DNA of 21,159 nt, from assembly GCF_042665255.1 (NCBI RefSeq), contig NZ_JBHTCD010000051.1; one strand, given 5' to 3'. Numbering within the stretch: the stretch's first letter is position 1; the number at the start of each line of letters is the position of its first letter. Below are positions 6,450 through 13,388 of this stretch, piece after piece. A program made the position numbers and the translations under genes. This DNA is from Insolitispirillum peregrinum. GTDB taxonomy: Bacteria; Pseudomonadota; Alphaproteobacteria; Rhodospirillales; Rhodospirillaceae. The notes under the pieces were generated by a model, which was not told where the DNA came from, did no database searches, and saw only the letters and a program-made list of their open reading frames with translations.

Positions 6450-7806
6450 TGACGACTTCCTTTTCGTAGGAGGCAGACAGAGCCTCGATTTCATCCCAGC
6501 TTTCCGCGGTCATCATGTCGGCCCACCGCTGGTAAAACCCGCGCGCCGCCGTTTCCGCAAAGGTGTAGTTGGTCACCCCCGGAATGCCGTCCTGACGGCG
6601 TTCCTCAAAGCCTATGCCCATCTGGATGCAGAAATCGGACTGCTGGGCAATGCGGCCCTTCAGCACCTTTTGCACTTCGACCCAGTTTTCGGAATCGTCC
6701 TGTTCAAGGAAGCCTGCCGGACCAAAGGCGCGGGCGTGACTGAGCTTCAGCGCCTCTTTCACTTCGTCGGGAGCCTGCTTGTCGGCAATGCAGAAAGCCC
6801 ACACCTCGATCTGGTTCGGCCCCTTGGGGTGCCAAATGCGCAGGGTCTGCGTCCCGTTCAGCCATGACAGCGACGGGAACATGGTATTGTGACCGGCCAG
6901 ACGCAAAGCACGGACGCGTCCCAGGCGCTGTTCTGCTTCGGCATAGGTGTCACGGAAATAGTTGGATACCGCCCCGGCCACCCACACATTGGCGTCGGCT
7001 TTTTCGGTAAAGAAAAAGGCACTGCCGTGACCCTGACCGGAAAACTGGACCCCCCCCTGTGCATTGGCCCATACCGGGCGGGCCGTCTGGCCATCCCCCA
7101 GCGGGGCACCATCGGCCTTGTTTTCCGTCGCCACCTGCAACACCTGCACCGCCGAAGCGTGGGTATAGGGCGCATGGTACTGGTCGCTGCAGAACTGCTC
7201 GGCGGCAAATTTCCAGTTGCAGTCAATCACCCATTTATGGATGCCGCCGACCACTTCGACACCGCCTTCGCGACGATCCAGAAAACCGTCGAGATACCAG
7301 GCCATGTCCCCCAGATAGTCTTCCAGAGACGGCGCGTTGCGATCCCAGTTGCCGAACACCAGCCCCTTGTAAACGCTGAGACGCGGAACCTTGATCAGGC
7401 CCCATTTGCTTTTGTCGAGCTTGTTGCGATAGGCCTGTTCTTCAAGCGGGACTGAAGACAGGCCACCATCCAGCCCGAATGCCCAGCCGTGATAGGCGCA
7501 GGTGAACATTTTGGTGTTCCCGCTATCGGCATGGCACAGCTTCATGCCCCGATGGCGGCACTGATTGAGAAAGGCGGCAATAGACCCGTCTTTTTCACGC
7601 ACCACCACCACCGGGTCTTCGCCCATGAAGGTGGTGAAAAAGTCGCCTGCCTTGGGAATCAGGCTTTCATGGGTCAGAAACAGCCAGCTCCGCGCAAAGA
7701 TGCGCTCCAGTTCCAGGTCATAGATGGCCTGATCGGTGTAAATGGCTGGCTTGACGGTGCCTTGCCGGGAATTCACAAGGCTGCGAATGTTTAAAGGATC
7801 ATTCAT
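6442..7806 (-). CDS. hcaE: 3-phenylpropionate/cinnamate dioxygenase, large (alpha) subunit
   Basis: A 454-residue catalytic subunit that adds both atoms of O2 to positions 2 and 3 of phenylpropionate or cinnamate, giving the cis-dihydrodiol. The N-terminal Rieske domain has CRHRG (Cys83, His85) and CAYHGW (Cys103, His106). The C-terminal domain carries the mononuclear iron site: DQYHAPYTH with Asp208, His211 and His216, and an acidic ligand in EQDDSENW (Asp370 or Asp371). Length equals E. coli HcaE (453). The start at 7806 follows GGGAGGAAA at a somewhat long spacing. It is the first gene of the minus-strand operon and is divergent from hcaR, which probably activates it. Closely related oxygenases act on biphenyl or alkylbenzenes; HcaF, HcaB and MhpB in the same operon favour phenylpropionoids. 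Confidence 0.9.
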   Translation of the reverse strand: MNDPLNIRSLVNSRQGTVKPAIYTDQAIYDLELERIFARSWLFLTHESLIPKAGDFFTTFMGEDPVVVVREKDGSIAAFLNQCRHRGMKLCHADSGNTKMFTCAYHGWAFGLDGGLSSVPLEEQAYRNKLDKSKWGLIKVPRLSVYKGLVFGNWDRNAPSLEDYLGDMAWYLDGFLDRREGGVEVVGGIHKWVIDCNWKFAAEQFCSDQYHAPYTHASAVQVLQVATENKADGAPLGDGQTARPVWANAQGGVQFSGQGHGSAFFFTEKADANVWVAGAVSNYFRDTYAEAEQRLGRVRALRLAGHNTMFPSLSWLNGTQTLRIWHPKGPNQIEVWAFCIADKQAPDEVKEALKLSHARAFGPAGFLEQDDSENWVEVQKVLKGRIAQQSDFCIQMGIGFEERRQDGIPGVTNYTFAETAARGFYQRWADMMTAESWDEIEALSASYEKEVVNG

Positions 7807-8055
7807 GATAAAAGGTTTCCTCCCACCGACGGAGCGTATGCCCCGTCAGAACCATTGTTTTTTGCTGTGAACCGCAGAGCCTGACCGATGCGGCAAAGCT
7901 GTGCCGGTGGCAGCCCCGGTGCGGGGATGAGCCCGGGGCATCACTGGTGACGTCGATACAGATAGAGGACTGCCGCCCCAGACTGTCGCCGAGCGCACCG
8001 AAGGGGAAATATTTATTTTCTTGTGAAACTATCGTTTTTATGTCTAAGTCAAAAA
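7807..8055. promoter_or_regulatory. Divergent hcaE / hcaR control region
   Basis: These 249 bases between two outward-facing genes must hold both promoters. An inverted repeat, GCCCCGG (7913-7919) with CCGGGGC (7933-7939), lies in the middle. An A/T-rich stretch (8006-8055) precedes hcaR and contains the small dyad TTTC-TTGT-GAAA (8017-8028). LysR proteins usually bind T-N11-A dyads in such divergent regions, but I could not pick one site with confidence, nor clear -35/-10 boxes. Confidence 0.45.
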
Positions 8056-8949
8056 ATGGAACTCCGACATTTGCGCTATTTTGTGGCGGTGGCTGAGGAA
8101 CTCAACTTCACCCGCGCTGCCGAGCGTCTGCGCACCGCTCAACCATCCCTCAGTCAACAAATCCGCGATCTGGAAGACGAGGTTGGAACCCCTTTGTTTG
8201 TACGCACCAAGCGGCGGGTCGAGCTGACCGCAGCCGGTGCGGTCTTTCTGGACGAGGCCCGGCTGGTCCTGGCGCAAAGCCAGCGGGCCATCAGCCTCGC
8301 CCGCCGCACGGCCCAGACCGAAGGCGGCACCCTGACCATCGGCTTTGTTCCCGCTGCCGAGGTCAAAATCTTTCCGAACATGCTGACCGCCATGCGGGCA
8401 CGCTTCCCCAACCTGCAACTGGTCCTGCGCAGCCTGACCACCGCAGAACAACGGACCGCACTGCTGGATCATTCCATTGATGTCGCATTCATGCGGCTTC
8501 CAGCCGATGATGTCCGCCTGTCCCTTGAAGTCGTCCTGCAGGAAAAAATTGAAATCGCCCTGCCTGCAACGCACCCGTTGGCCGCCCAGGACACCATCTC
8601 GGTTCATCAACTGACCGATGTGCCATTCCTGCATATTGCCCCCCTGCATGCGGGAAGCCTGCACGGAGTGATCGAGTCCTTTCTGGCCGAGCACAACATT
8701 TCACTGCGTCCCCAACAAGAGGTCGAAAACGTTCTGACCCTGCTGACCCTGATCAGCATGAACGAGGGATTTTCCTTTCTGCCGGACTATGCCCACCGCC
8801 TGCTGTTCCGCAACGTTGTTGGCCGCCCCCTGCGGGAGCCAAGCCCGACGGTTGGTCTGGCGATGGTCTGGCGCACGACCGACCAGTCTCCCGAACTGAT
8901 GACCTTTCTGGATCTGGTCCGCCAATCGCTGACGATGGCGACAGATTAA
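8056..8949 (+). CDS. hcaR: LysR-family regulator of the phenylpropionate genes
   Basis: A 297-residue LysR-type activator. The N-terminus MELRHLRYFVAVAEELNFTR through QPSLSQQIRDLE is the winged helix-turn-helix and matches E. coli HcaR (296 residues). The effector-binding domain begins near LTIGFVPAAEVKIFPNML, again HcaR-like. In E. coli, HcaR activates hca genes with phenylpropionate or cinnamate as inducer. Divergence from hcaE here fits the same role, and mhpC-mhpE directly downstream may share the circuit. The start at 8056 is taken from the family N-terminus; it has no good ribosome site, and a GTG at 8023 would add 11 residues without improving this. It could respond to another aromatic acid. 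Confidence 0.87.
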   Translation: MELRHLRYFVAVAEELNFTRAAERLRTAQPSLSQQIRDLEDEVGTPLFVRTKRRVELTAAGAVFLDEARLVLAQSQRAISLARRTAQTEGGTLTIGFVPAAEVKIFPNMLTAMRARFPNLQLVLRSLTTAEQRTALLDHSIDVAFMRLPADDVRLSLEVVLQEKIEIALPATHPLAAQDTISVHQLTDVPFLHIAPLHAGSLHGVIESFLAEHNISLRPQQEVENVLTLLTLISMNEGFSFLPDYAHRLLFRNVVGRPLREPSPTVGLAMVWRTTDQSPELMTFLDLVRQSLTMATD

Positions 8950-9052
8950 GACGTAAAACATACTTTTGTTAATCTGAATATGTATTGGCGTCCCCGTCTG
9001 CGGGTTTCCATTCTTTTGCTCTCTGGAAAAAGCAAACGGGAGGATAACCCCA
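8950..9052 (+). promoter_or_regulatory. Probable mhpCDFE promoter and operator region
   Basis: The gap is A/T-rich at its left end. It holds a spaced inverted pair, ACATA (8958-8962) and TATGT (8979-8983). A second pair, CAGATTA (8942-8948, overlapping the hcaR stop) and TAATCTG (8970-8976), is also seen. Either could be a LysR-type operator. A short CCCG-TCTG-CGGG hairpin with a T-rich tail follows near 8993-9020. GGGAGGA before mhpC is a strong ribosome site. Confidence 0.35.
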
Positions 9053-9958
9053 ATGACGACCCACACCCCGGAGCAAGCCCCCCCCCACAGTCCCCAGCCC
9101 GAGTTCCGCTCGCTGTGGTCGGCGATTGCCGGTGGCGAAGTGTCCTTGCGACACATCGACGCAAACGGCGTCCGCACCCGTGTGCTGGAGGCCGGTAGCG
9201 GCCCGACACTGATTTTTCTGCATGGAATCTCGGGACATCTGGAGGCCTACCACCGCAACATCCTGTCCCACGCCAAACATTTTCGCGTGCTGGCCATCGA
9301 CATGCTCGGACATGGTTTTACCGACAAGCCTGATCGGGACTATGAGATTATCGACTATGTGAACCACCTGCGTGATGTGATCGACGCCTTGGGGGTGGAC
9401 AAGGTTCACCTGTCCGGTGAATCCCTTGGCGGCTGGGTGGCGGCCCGCTTTGCCGCCCTGTACCCCGACCGCATTGACCGGCTGGTCCTGAACACCGCCG
9501 GCGGCATGATCGCCGACCCCAGGGTGATGGAGCGCCTGCGCACCCTCAGCCTGAATGCCGTCCGCTCGCCCGACCGCGAGGCAACCCGCAAGCGGCTGGA
9601 ATTCCTGATGCTTGACCCGTCCATTGTTACCGAAGACCTGGTGGAATCGCGCTTTGCCTGCTTCCGCCAGCCCGGTATGGTGACGGCCATGGAACGCATC
9701 ATGTGTCTGCAGGACATGGATGTCCGCCAGCGGAACATGCTCACCCCCGACGAGCTGGGCCGGATTCAGGCCGAAACCCTGGTGCTGTGGACCACCCACG
9801 ACCCGACGGCCAGTGTCGAAGTCGGGCAGAGACTGGCCGATCTGGTCCCTGCAAGCCGGTTTGTGGTGATGGACAATTGCGGCCACTGGCCCCAATACGA
9901 AGACCCCGACACCTTCAACCGCCTGCACATCGCCTTTTTGCTGGGGCAAGACGCATGA
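9053..9958 (+). CDS. mhpC: 2-hydroxy-6-oxononadienedioate hydrolase (meta-cleavage product hydrolase)
   Basis: A 301-residue alpha/beta-hydrolase that splits the C-C bond of the MhpB product, giving 2-hydroxypenta-2,4-dienoate and succinate (fumarate from the cinnamate branch). The oxyanion region reads FLHGISG (55-61). The nucleophile elbow is SGESLGGW with Ser124, the acid is Asp250 in TTHDPTA and the base is His278 in NCGHWPQYE. The N-terminus carries about 20 Pro-rich residues ahead of the conserved domain, which is unusual beside E. coli MhpC (about 288). The start at 9053 has GGGAGGA upstream. Sequence alone also allows hydrolases of other meta-cleavage pathways such as DmpD or HsaD types; the operon points to MhpC. 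Confidence 0.85.
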   Translation: MTTHTPEQAPPHSPQPEFRSLWSAIAGGEVSLRHIDANGVRTRVLEAGSGPTLIFLHGISGHLEAYHRNILSHAKHFRVLAIDMLGHGFTDKPDRDYEIIDYVNHLRDVIDALGVDKVHLSGESLGGWVAARFAALYPDRIDRLVLNTAGGMIADPRVMERLRTLSLNAVRSPDREATRKRLEFLMLDPSIVTEDLVESRFACFRQPGMVTAMERIMCLQDMDVRQRNMLTPDELGRIQAETLVLWTTHDPTASVEVGQRLADLVPASRFVVMDNCGHWPQYEDPDTFNRLHIAFLLGQDA

Positions 9959-10755
9959 TCTCCCAGCAAACCGATGTCCTGACACTCGCCGCCAACCGGC
10001 TGTCATCAGCCGAAAGCAGCCGCACCCCCTGCGCACCACTGAGTGACATTTTGCCTGCGCAGGACGTGGATCTTGCCTATCAGGTGCAAAATATCAACAC
10101 CCAGCGCCGCCTGACTGCGGGCCATGCACTGGTTGGACGCAAAATCGGCCTGACGTCAAAAGCCGTTCAGGCCCAGCTTGGCGTCGATCAGCCCGATTAC
10201 GGGATGCTGTTCGATGACATGGCAGTGCCCGACGGCTGGGAAATCGCCAGCGGTCGCCTGTTGCAGCCGAAAGCCGAGGCCGAAATTGCCTTTGTGCTCG
10301 GTCGCGACCTCGGCAGCGAGCACATCACTCTGGCCGACATCATCAGTGCCGTCGAGTATGCCTTACCAGCGATCGAGGTGGTTGATTCCCGCATCGCCAA
10401 CTGGAAAATCTCGATCGTCGATACGGTTGCCGACAATGCCTCCAGCGGCTTGTATGTGCTGGGCGGCCATCCGCGCCGTCTCTCCGACCTGAACCTGCGC
10501 GACTGCGCAATGGTGATGACCAGACAGGGCCAGCCCGTTTCGACCGGTGTCGGGGCCGCGTGCCTGGGCAATCCCCTCAATGCGCTGTGGTGGCTGGCAC
10601 AAATGATGGTGCGCGTCGGTCGTCCACTGCAAGCCGGTGATACCGTCCTGTCCGGGGCGTTGGGCCCAATGGTCAGCGCCGCCCCCGGTGACGTTCTCGA
10701 AGCCAGCATAACCGGGCTCGGCTCGGTCCGGGCAGCCTTCGCCAAGGAGTCCTGA
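9955..10755 (+). CDS. mhpD: 2-keto-4-pentenoate hydratase
   Basis: A 266-residue hydratase that adds water to 2-hydroxypenta-2,4-dienoate, giving 4-hydroxy-2-oxovalerate. The family's metal-binding acids are visible as Glu108 and Glu110 (KAEAEIAFVL) and Glu141 (ALPAIEVVDSRI), close to Glu106, Glu108 and Glu139 of E. coli MhpD (269 residues). GRKIGLTSKAVQ (61-72) is the conserved N-terminal block. The start at 9955 overlaps the mhpC stop as ATGA. A longer upstream frame exists only as an out-of-frame shadow of mhpC. The end of the gene supplies AAGGAG, the ribosome site of mhpF. Confidence 0.92.
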   Translation: MISQQTDVLTLAANRLSSAESSRTPCAPLSDILPAQDVDLAYQVQNINTQRRLTAGHALVGRKIGLTSKAVQAQLGVDQPDYGMLFDDMAVPDGWEIASGRLLQPKAEAEIAFVLGRDLGSEHITLADIISAVEYALPAIEVVDSRIANWKISIVDTVADNASSGLYVLGGHPRRLSDLNLRDCAMVMTRQGQPVSTGVGAACLGNPLNALWWLAQMMVRVGRPLQAGDTVLSGALGPMVSAAPGDVLEASITGLGSVRAAFAKES

Positions 10756-10756
10756 A

Positions 10757-11686
10757 ATGACAAAACACCAGGTTGCGATCATCGGATCGGGCAATATCGG
10801 CACCGATCTGATGATCAAGGTCATGCGCCTGTCCAAAACCCTGCAAATGGGGGCGATGGTTGGGATTGACCCGAATTCTGACGGCCTTGCCCGTGCGGCC
10901 CGCATGGGCGTCGCCACCACTCATCACGGTATTGAAGGGCTGGTGGCCCTGCCGAATTTCAAGGACATCCGCTTTGTCTTTGATGCCACATCGGCCGGTG
11001 CACACGCTCACCATAATGCCGTCCTGCAAGCCCACGGCAAACGGGTCATTGACCTGACCCCCGCCGCCCTTGGTCCCTATGTGGTGCCCGCGGTGAATCT
11101 GGGACAGCATCTGGACGCCACCAACGTCAACATGGTGACCTGCGGTGGTCAGGCAACGGTCCCCATTGTCGCCGCCGTGTCGCGGGTGGCAAAGGTCCAT
11201 TACGGGGAAATCATTGCCTCGATTTCGTCGCGTTCCGCCGGTCCGGGCACTCGCGCCAACATTGACGAATTCACCGAAACCACTTCCCGCGCCATCGAAG
11301 TGGTCGGCAAGGCCGGGCGCGGCAAGGCGATCATCATTCTGAACCCGGCCGAGCCTCCGCTGATCATGCGCGATACCGTCTTTACCCTCAGTGAGGACGC
11401 CGATCCCGCAGCCGTGCGCGAATCCATTCAGCAGATGGTCGAAACCGTCCAGGGATATGTGCCGGGCTATCGCCTGAAACAGGATGTGCAATTCGAGCGT
11501 ATCGGCGGCAACAGCCCATTGAAAATCCCCGGATATGGCACGTTCTCCGGCCTGAAGACGTCTGTCTTGCTGGAAGTCGAAGGCGCTGCCCACTATCTGC
11601 CGGCCTATGCCGGTAATCTTGACATCATGACCTCGGCGGCCATGCGGACCGCCGAGCACATGGCTGAACGAATGGTGATGGCATGA
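10757..11686 (+). CDS. mhpF: Acetaldehyde dehydrogenase (acylating)
   Basis: A 309-residue CoA-acylating aldehyde dehydrogenase that turns acetaldehyde, NAD+ and CoA into acetyl-CoA. It normally works in a complex with the aldolase MhpE, receiving the aldehyde through a channel. The N-terminal Rossmann motif is IIGSGNIGTD (8-17), the catalytic cysteine is Cys129 in MVTCGGQATVP, and the C-terminal NAD/complex region includes NPAEPPLIMRDTV. Length matches MhpF/DmpF (about 312). It starts one base after mhpD and overlaps mhpE by ATGA. Relatives also accept propionaldehyde, which matters given the propionyl-CoA genes downstream. Confidence 0.95.
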   Translation: MTKHQVAIIGSGNIGTDLMIKVMRLSKTLQMGAMVGIDPNSDGLARAARMGVATTHHGIEGLVALPNFKDIRFVFDATSAGAHAHHNAVLQAHGKRVIDLTPAALGPYVVPAVNLGQHLDATNVNMVTCGGQATVPIVAAVSRVAKVHYGEIIASISSRSAGPGTRANIDEFTETTSRAIEVVGKAGRGKAIIILNPAEPPLIMRDTVFTLSEDADPAAVRESIQQMVETVQGYVPGYRLKQDVQFERIGGNSPLKIPGYGTFSGLKTSVLLEVEGAAHYLPAYAGNLDIMTSAAMRTAEHMAERMVMA

Positions 11687-12702
11687 GCACGCTTTATATC
11701 CAGGACGTCACCTTGCGCGATGGCATGCACCCCTGCCGCCATCAGTACAGTCTGGACACTGTTCGTGCCATTGTCGGGGCGCTGGACTCTGCCGGGGTTG
11801 ATGCCATTGAAATTGCCCATGGGGATGGCTTGTCCGGATCAAGCTTCAACTATGGCTTTGGCGCCGAAACCGATCTGGAGTGGATCGAGGCTGCCGCCGA
11901 TACGGCCAGAAAAGCCCGGCTGGCCACCCTGCTGATTCCCGGTATCGGCACCCTCCACGACCTCAAGGCGGCCCATTCAGCGGGCATCAGCAGTGTCCGC
12001 GTGGCCACCCACTGCACCGAAGCCGACATCTCCCGCCAGCATATCGCCTGTGCCCGAGAGCTGGGGATGGATACGGTTGGCTTTCTGATGATGAGCCACA
12101 TGGCCGAACCGGCTTTGCTGGCCCAACAAGCCAAACTGATGGAAAGCTATGGGGCACAAACCGTCTATGTGACGGATTCAGCCGGTTCCATGACGCCAAA
12201 AGACATTACCGCACGGGTCCAGGCTGTGCGCGACGTCCTGTTGCCCGAAACGGCCATTGGCATTCACGCTCACCATAACCTGTCGTTTGGCGTTGCCAAT
12301 TCGTGTGCTGCTGTCGAGGCCGGGGCAACACGCATTGATGCCTCGCTGGCGGGAATGGGGGCGGGAGCTGGCAACGCACCGCTTGAAGTCTTCATTGCTG
12401 CGGCGGACCGTCTGGGTTATCGGCATGGCTGTGATCTGTTCAAGCTGATGGATGCCGCCGAAGATCTGGTTCGTCCATTGCAGGACCGCCCGGTTCAGGT
12501 GGACCGGGAAAGCCTGTCTCTGGGCTACGCCGGTGTTTACTCCAGCTTCCTCCGCCATGCTGAAACAGCCGCCAGGACCTATGGCATCGAAGCACGCGCC
12601 ATCCTGATGGAACTCGGCAAGCGCAAGATGGTCGGCGGACAGGAAGACATGATCATCGATGTCGCCCTCGACCTTGCCAGACAAAAGAGTGCTGCACTCT
12701 AA
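11683..12702 (+). CDS. mhpE: 4-hydroxy-2-oxovalerate aldolase
   Basis: A 339-residue HMGL-like, divalent-metal aldolase that cleaves 4-hydroxy-2-oxovalerate to pyruvate and acetaldehyde, passing the aldehyde to MhpF. DVTLRDGMHPCRHQ holds the active-site Arg12 and Asp13 with a nearby His, and IHAHHNLSFG gives metal ligands His195 and His197. GYAGVYSSF near 281-289 carries the tyrosine thought to act as acid. Length fits MhpE/DmpG. It ends the catabolic operon, and the following gap is full of hairpins. Confidence 0.95.
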   Translation: MSTLYIQDVTLRDGMHPCRHQYSLDTVRAIVGALDSAGVDAIEIAHGDGLSGSSFNYGFGAETDLEWIEAAADTARKARLATLLIPGIGTLHDLKAAHSAGISSVRVATHCTEADISRQHIACARELGMDTVGFLMMSHMAEPALLAQQAKLMESYGAQTVYVTDSAGSMTPKDITARVQAVRDVLLPETAIGIHAHHNLSFGVANSCAAVEAGATRIDASLAGMGAGAGNAPLEVFIAAADRLGYRHGCDLFKLMDAAEDLVRPLQDRPVQVDRESLSLGYAGVYSSFLRHAETAARTYGIEARAILMELGKRKMVGGQEDMIIDVALDLARQKSAAL

Positions 12703-12728
12703 AGCCGTGAGTGCAAAAGCGGGAACCT
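12703..12728. repeat. Remnant of the REP-like palindrome family
   Basis: Directly after the mhpE stop, GCCGTGAGTGCAAAAGCGGG resembles the left arm of the palindromes at 2353 and 4651 (GCAGTGAGCGCAAAAGTGG). The matching right arm is missing, so this is a half element. Confidence 0.45.
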
Positions 12729-12757
12729 GCAGGACACGACAGTACGGGAACAAGGAC

Positions 12758-12831
12758 GTGGAGCGCTGCTCCACACCTCGCCGGGGCCATCAGGCCCCGG
12801 ACCCCATTCCCTTGATCCGGCCTCCGCCGGA
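12758..12831. terminator. Run of three hairpins between convergent mhpE and thioesterase genes
   Basis: Three perfect stems follow one another. GTGGAGC-GCT-GCTCCAC occupies 12758-12774. CCGGGGCC-ATCA-GGCCCCGG occupies 12781-12800. TCCGGC-CTCC-GCCGGA occupies 12816-12831. None has a clear U-tract on either strand. Their position between two genes that end toward each other suggests bidirectional termination or protection of both 3' ends. The paired-hairpin layout also resembles dispersed intergenic repeats. Confidence 0.55.
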
Positions 12832-12857
12832 CAGCCTGATATCCCGGCGGGATTGCC

Positions 12858-13253
12858 TCAGGTTTCACACTCAAGGTTCCCGGCTCTCGCTATTGCTACC
12901 GGCCGCCCGTCATCATCTATCGCCACCATGACAAAGCGCCCCCGAATGGCCAGACGCCGTTGACCACTGGTCAGGCTCTCGGCGAAGGCTTCCACGCGCA
13001 CGGTTACCGAACTTCGCCCAACGCTTTCGACCTCTGCCAGGCAATCCAGCATCTCGCCCACCCTGACCGGGGCCAGGAAATCCACCCGTTCGGATGCGGC
13101 CATCACCACCGGATTCCGGGCCCGGCGACTGGCAGCCACCACCGCAACCTTCCCCATGATCCCCAAAGCATTTCCCGCAAACAACGTCCCATGATGATTG
13201 GCCTGATCGGGGAACACCAATTCTACCAGCCTGCTTTCAACCAATCCTGACAT
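12858..13253 (-). CDS. Acyl-CoA thioesterase, hotdog fold (YciA/BACH-like)
   Basis: A 131-residue single hotdog-domain protein expected to hydrolyse acyl-CoA to free acid and CoA in the cytoplasm. The block VFPDQANHHGTLFAGNAL (13-30) is the family's active-site region, and ASERVDFLAPVRVGE (around 57-71) is the typical second strand and loop. The start at 13253 (MSGLVESRLVELVF) is chosen on family alignment, with AGGCGGAAAG upstream; an upstream in-frame ATG would add 14 residues reaching into the operator region. It is divergent from the ScfR-like regulator, and a TTTGCAAA box lies 36 bases ahead of its start. Short-chain acyl-CoA, possibly propionyl-CoA, is a context-based guess for its substrate. 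Confidence 0.85.
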   Translation of the reverse strand: MSGLVESRLVELVFPDQANHHGTLFAGNALGIMGKVAVVAASRRARNPVVMAASERVDFLAPVRVGEMLDCLAEVESVGRSSVTVRVEAFAESLTSGQRRLAIRGRFVMVAIDDDGRPVAIARAGNLECET

Positions 13254-13287
13254 GGCTTTCCGCCTTTCGCTTGCATGCCGAACCACT

Positions 13288-13297
13288 ATTTGCAAAT
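13288..13297. promoter_or_regulatory. TTTGCAAA box 1 (thioesterase side)
   Basis: The palindrome ATTTGCAAAT lies 35 bases upstream of the thioesterase start and about 90 bases upstream of the regulator start. TTTGCAAA is, as I recall, the half-motif reported for PccR of Rhodobacter sphaeroides, and it resembles the box bound by RamB of Corynebacterium; both are relatives of the adjacent regulator. Confidence 0.6.
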
Positions 13298-13340
13298 CTA
13301 CGCTAGCTTTTTCTTTGTTAAATCACTGAAAAAGCGACGA

Positions 13341-13380
13341 TTTGCGAGCAAATGGTCAGGATTTTGCAAATATTGCGAAG
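13341..13380. promoter_or_regulatory. TTTGCAAA-type boxes 2 and 3, upstream of the ScfR-like gene
   Basis: TTTGCGAGCAAA (13341-13352) is a split version of the box. TTTGCAAA at 13363-13370 is followed by ATTGCGAA (13372-13379), so the GCAA/GCGA cores are 9 bases apart. The last pair abuts the ribosome site GGAGG just ahead of the regulator start, where binding would block expression. Autoregulation is therefore likely, and repression is the simplest reading. Confidence 0.6.
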
Positions 13381-13388
13381 GAGGATTC

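Noticed and set aside
8969..10039. 356-codon minus-strand open frame opposite mhpC
   Set aside because: No motif, antisense to mhpC, whose catalytic triad and operon overlap are clear.
10673..11659. 328-codon minus-strand open frame opposite mhpF
   Set aside because: Rich in Gly, His and Asp with no recognisable domain; mhpF on the plus strand has its catalytic Cys, ribosome site and operon overlaps.
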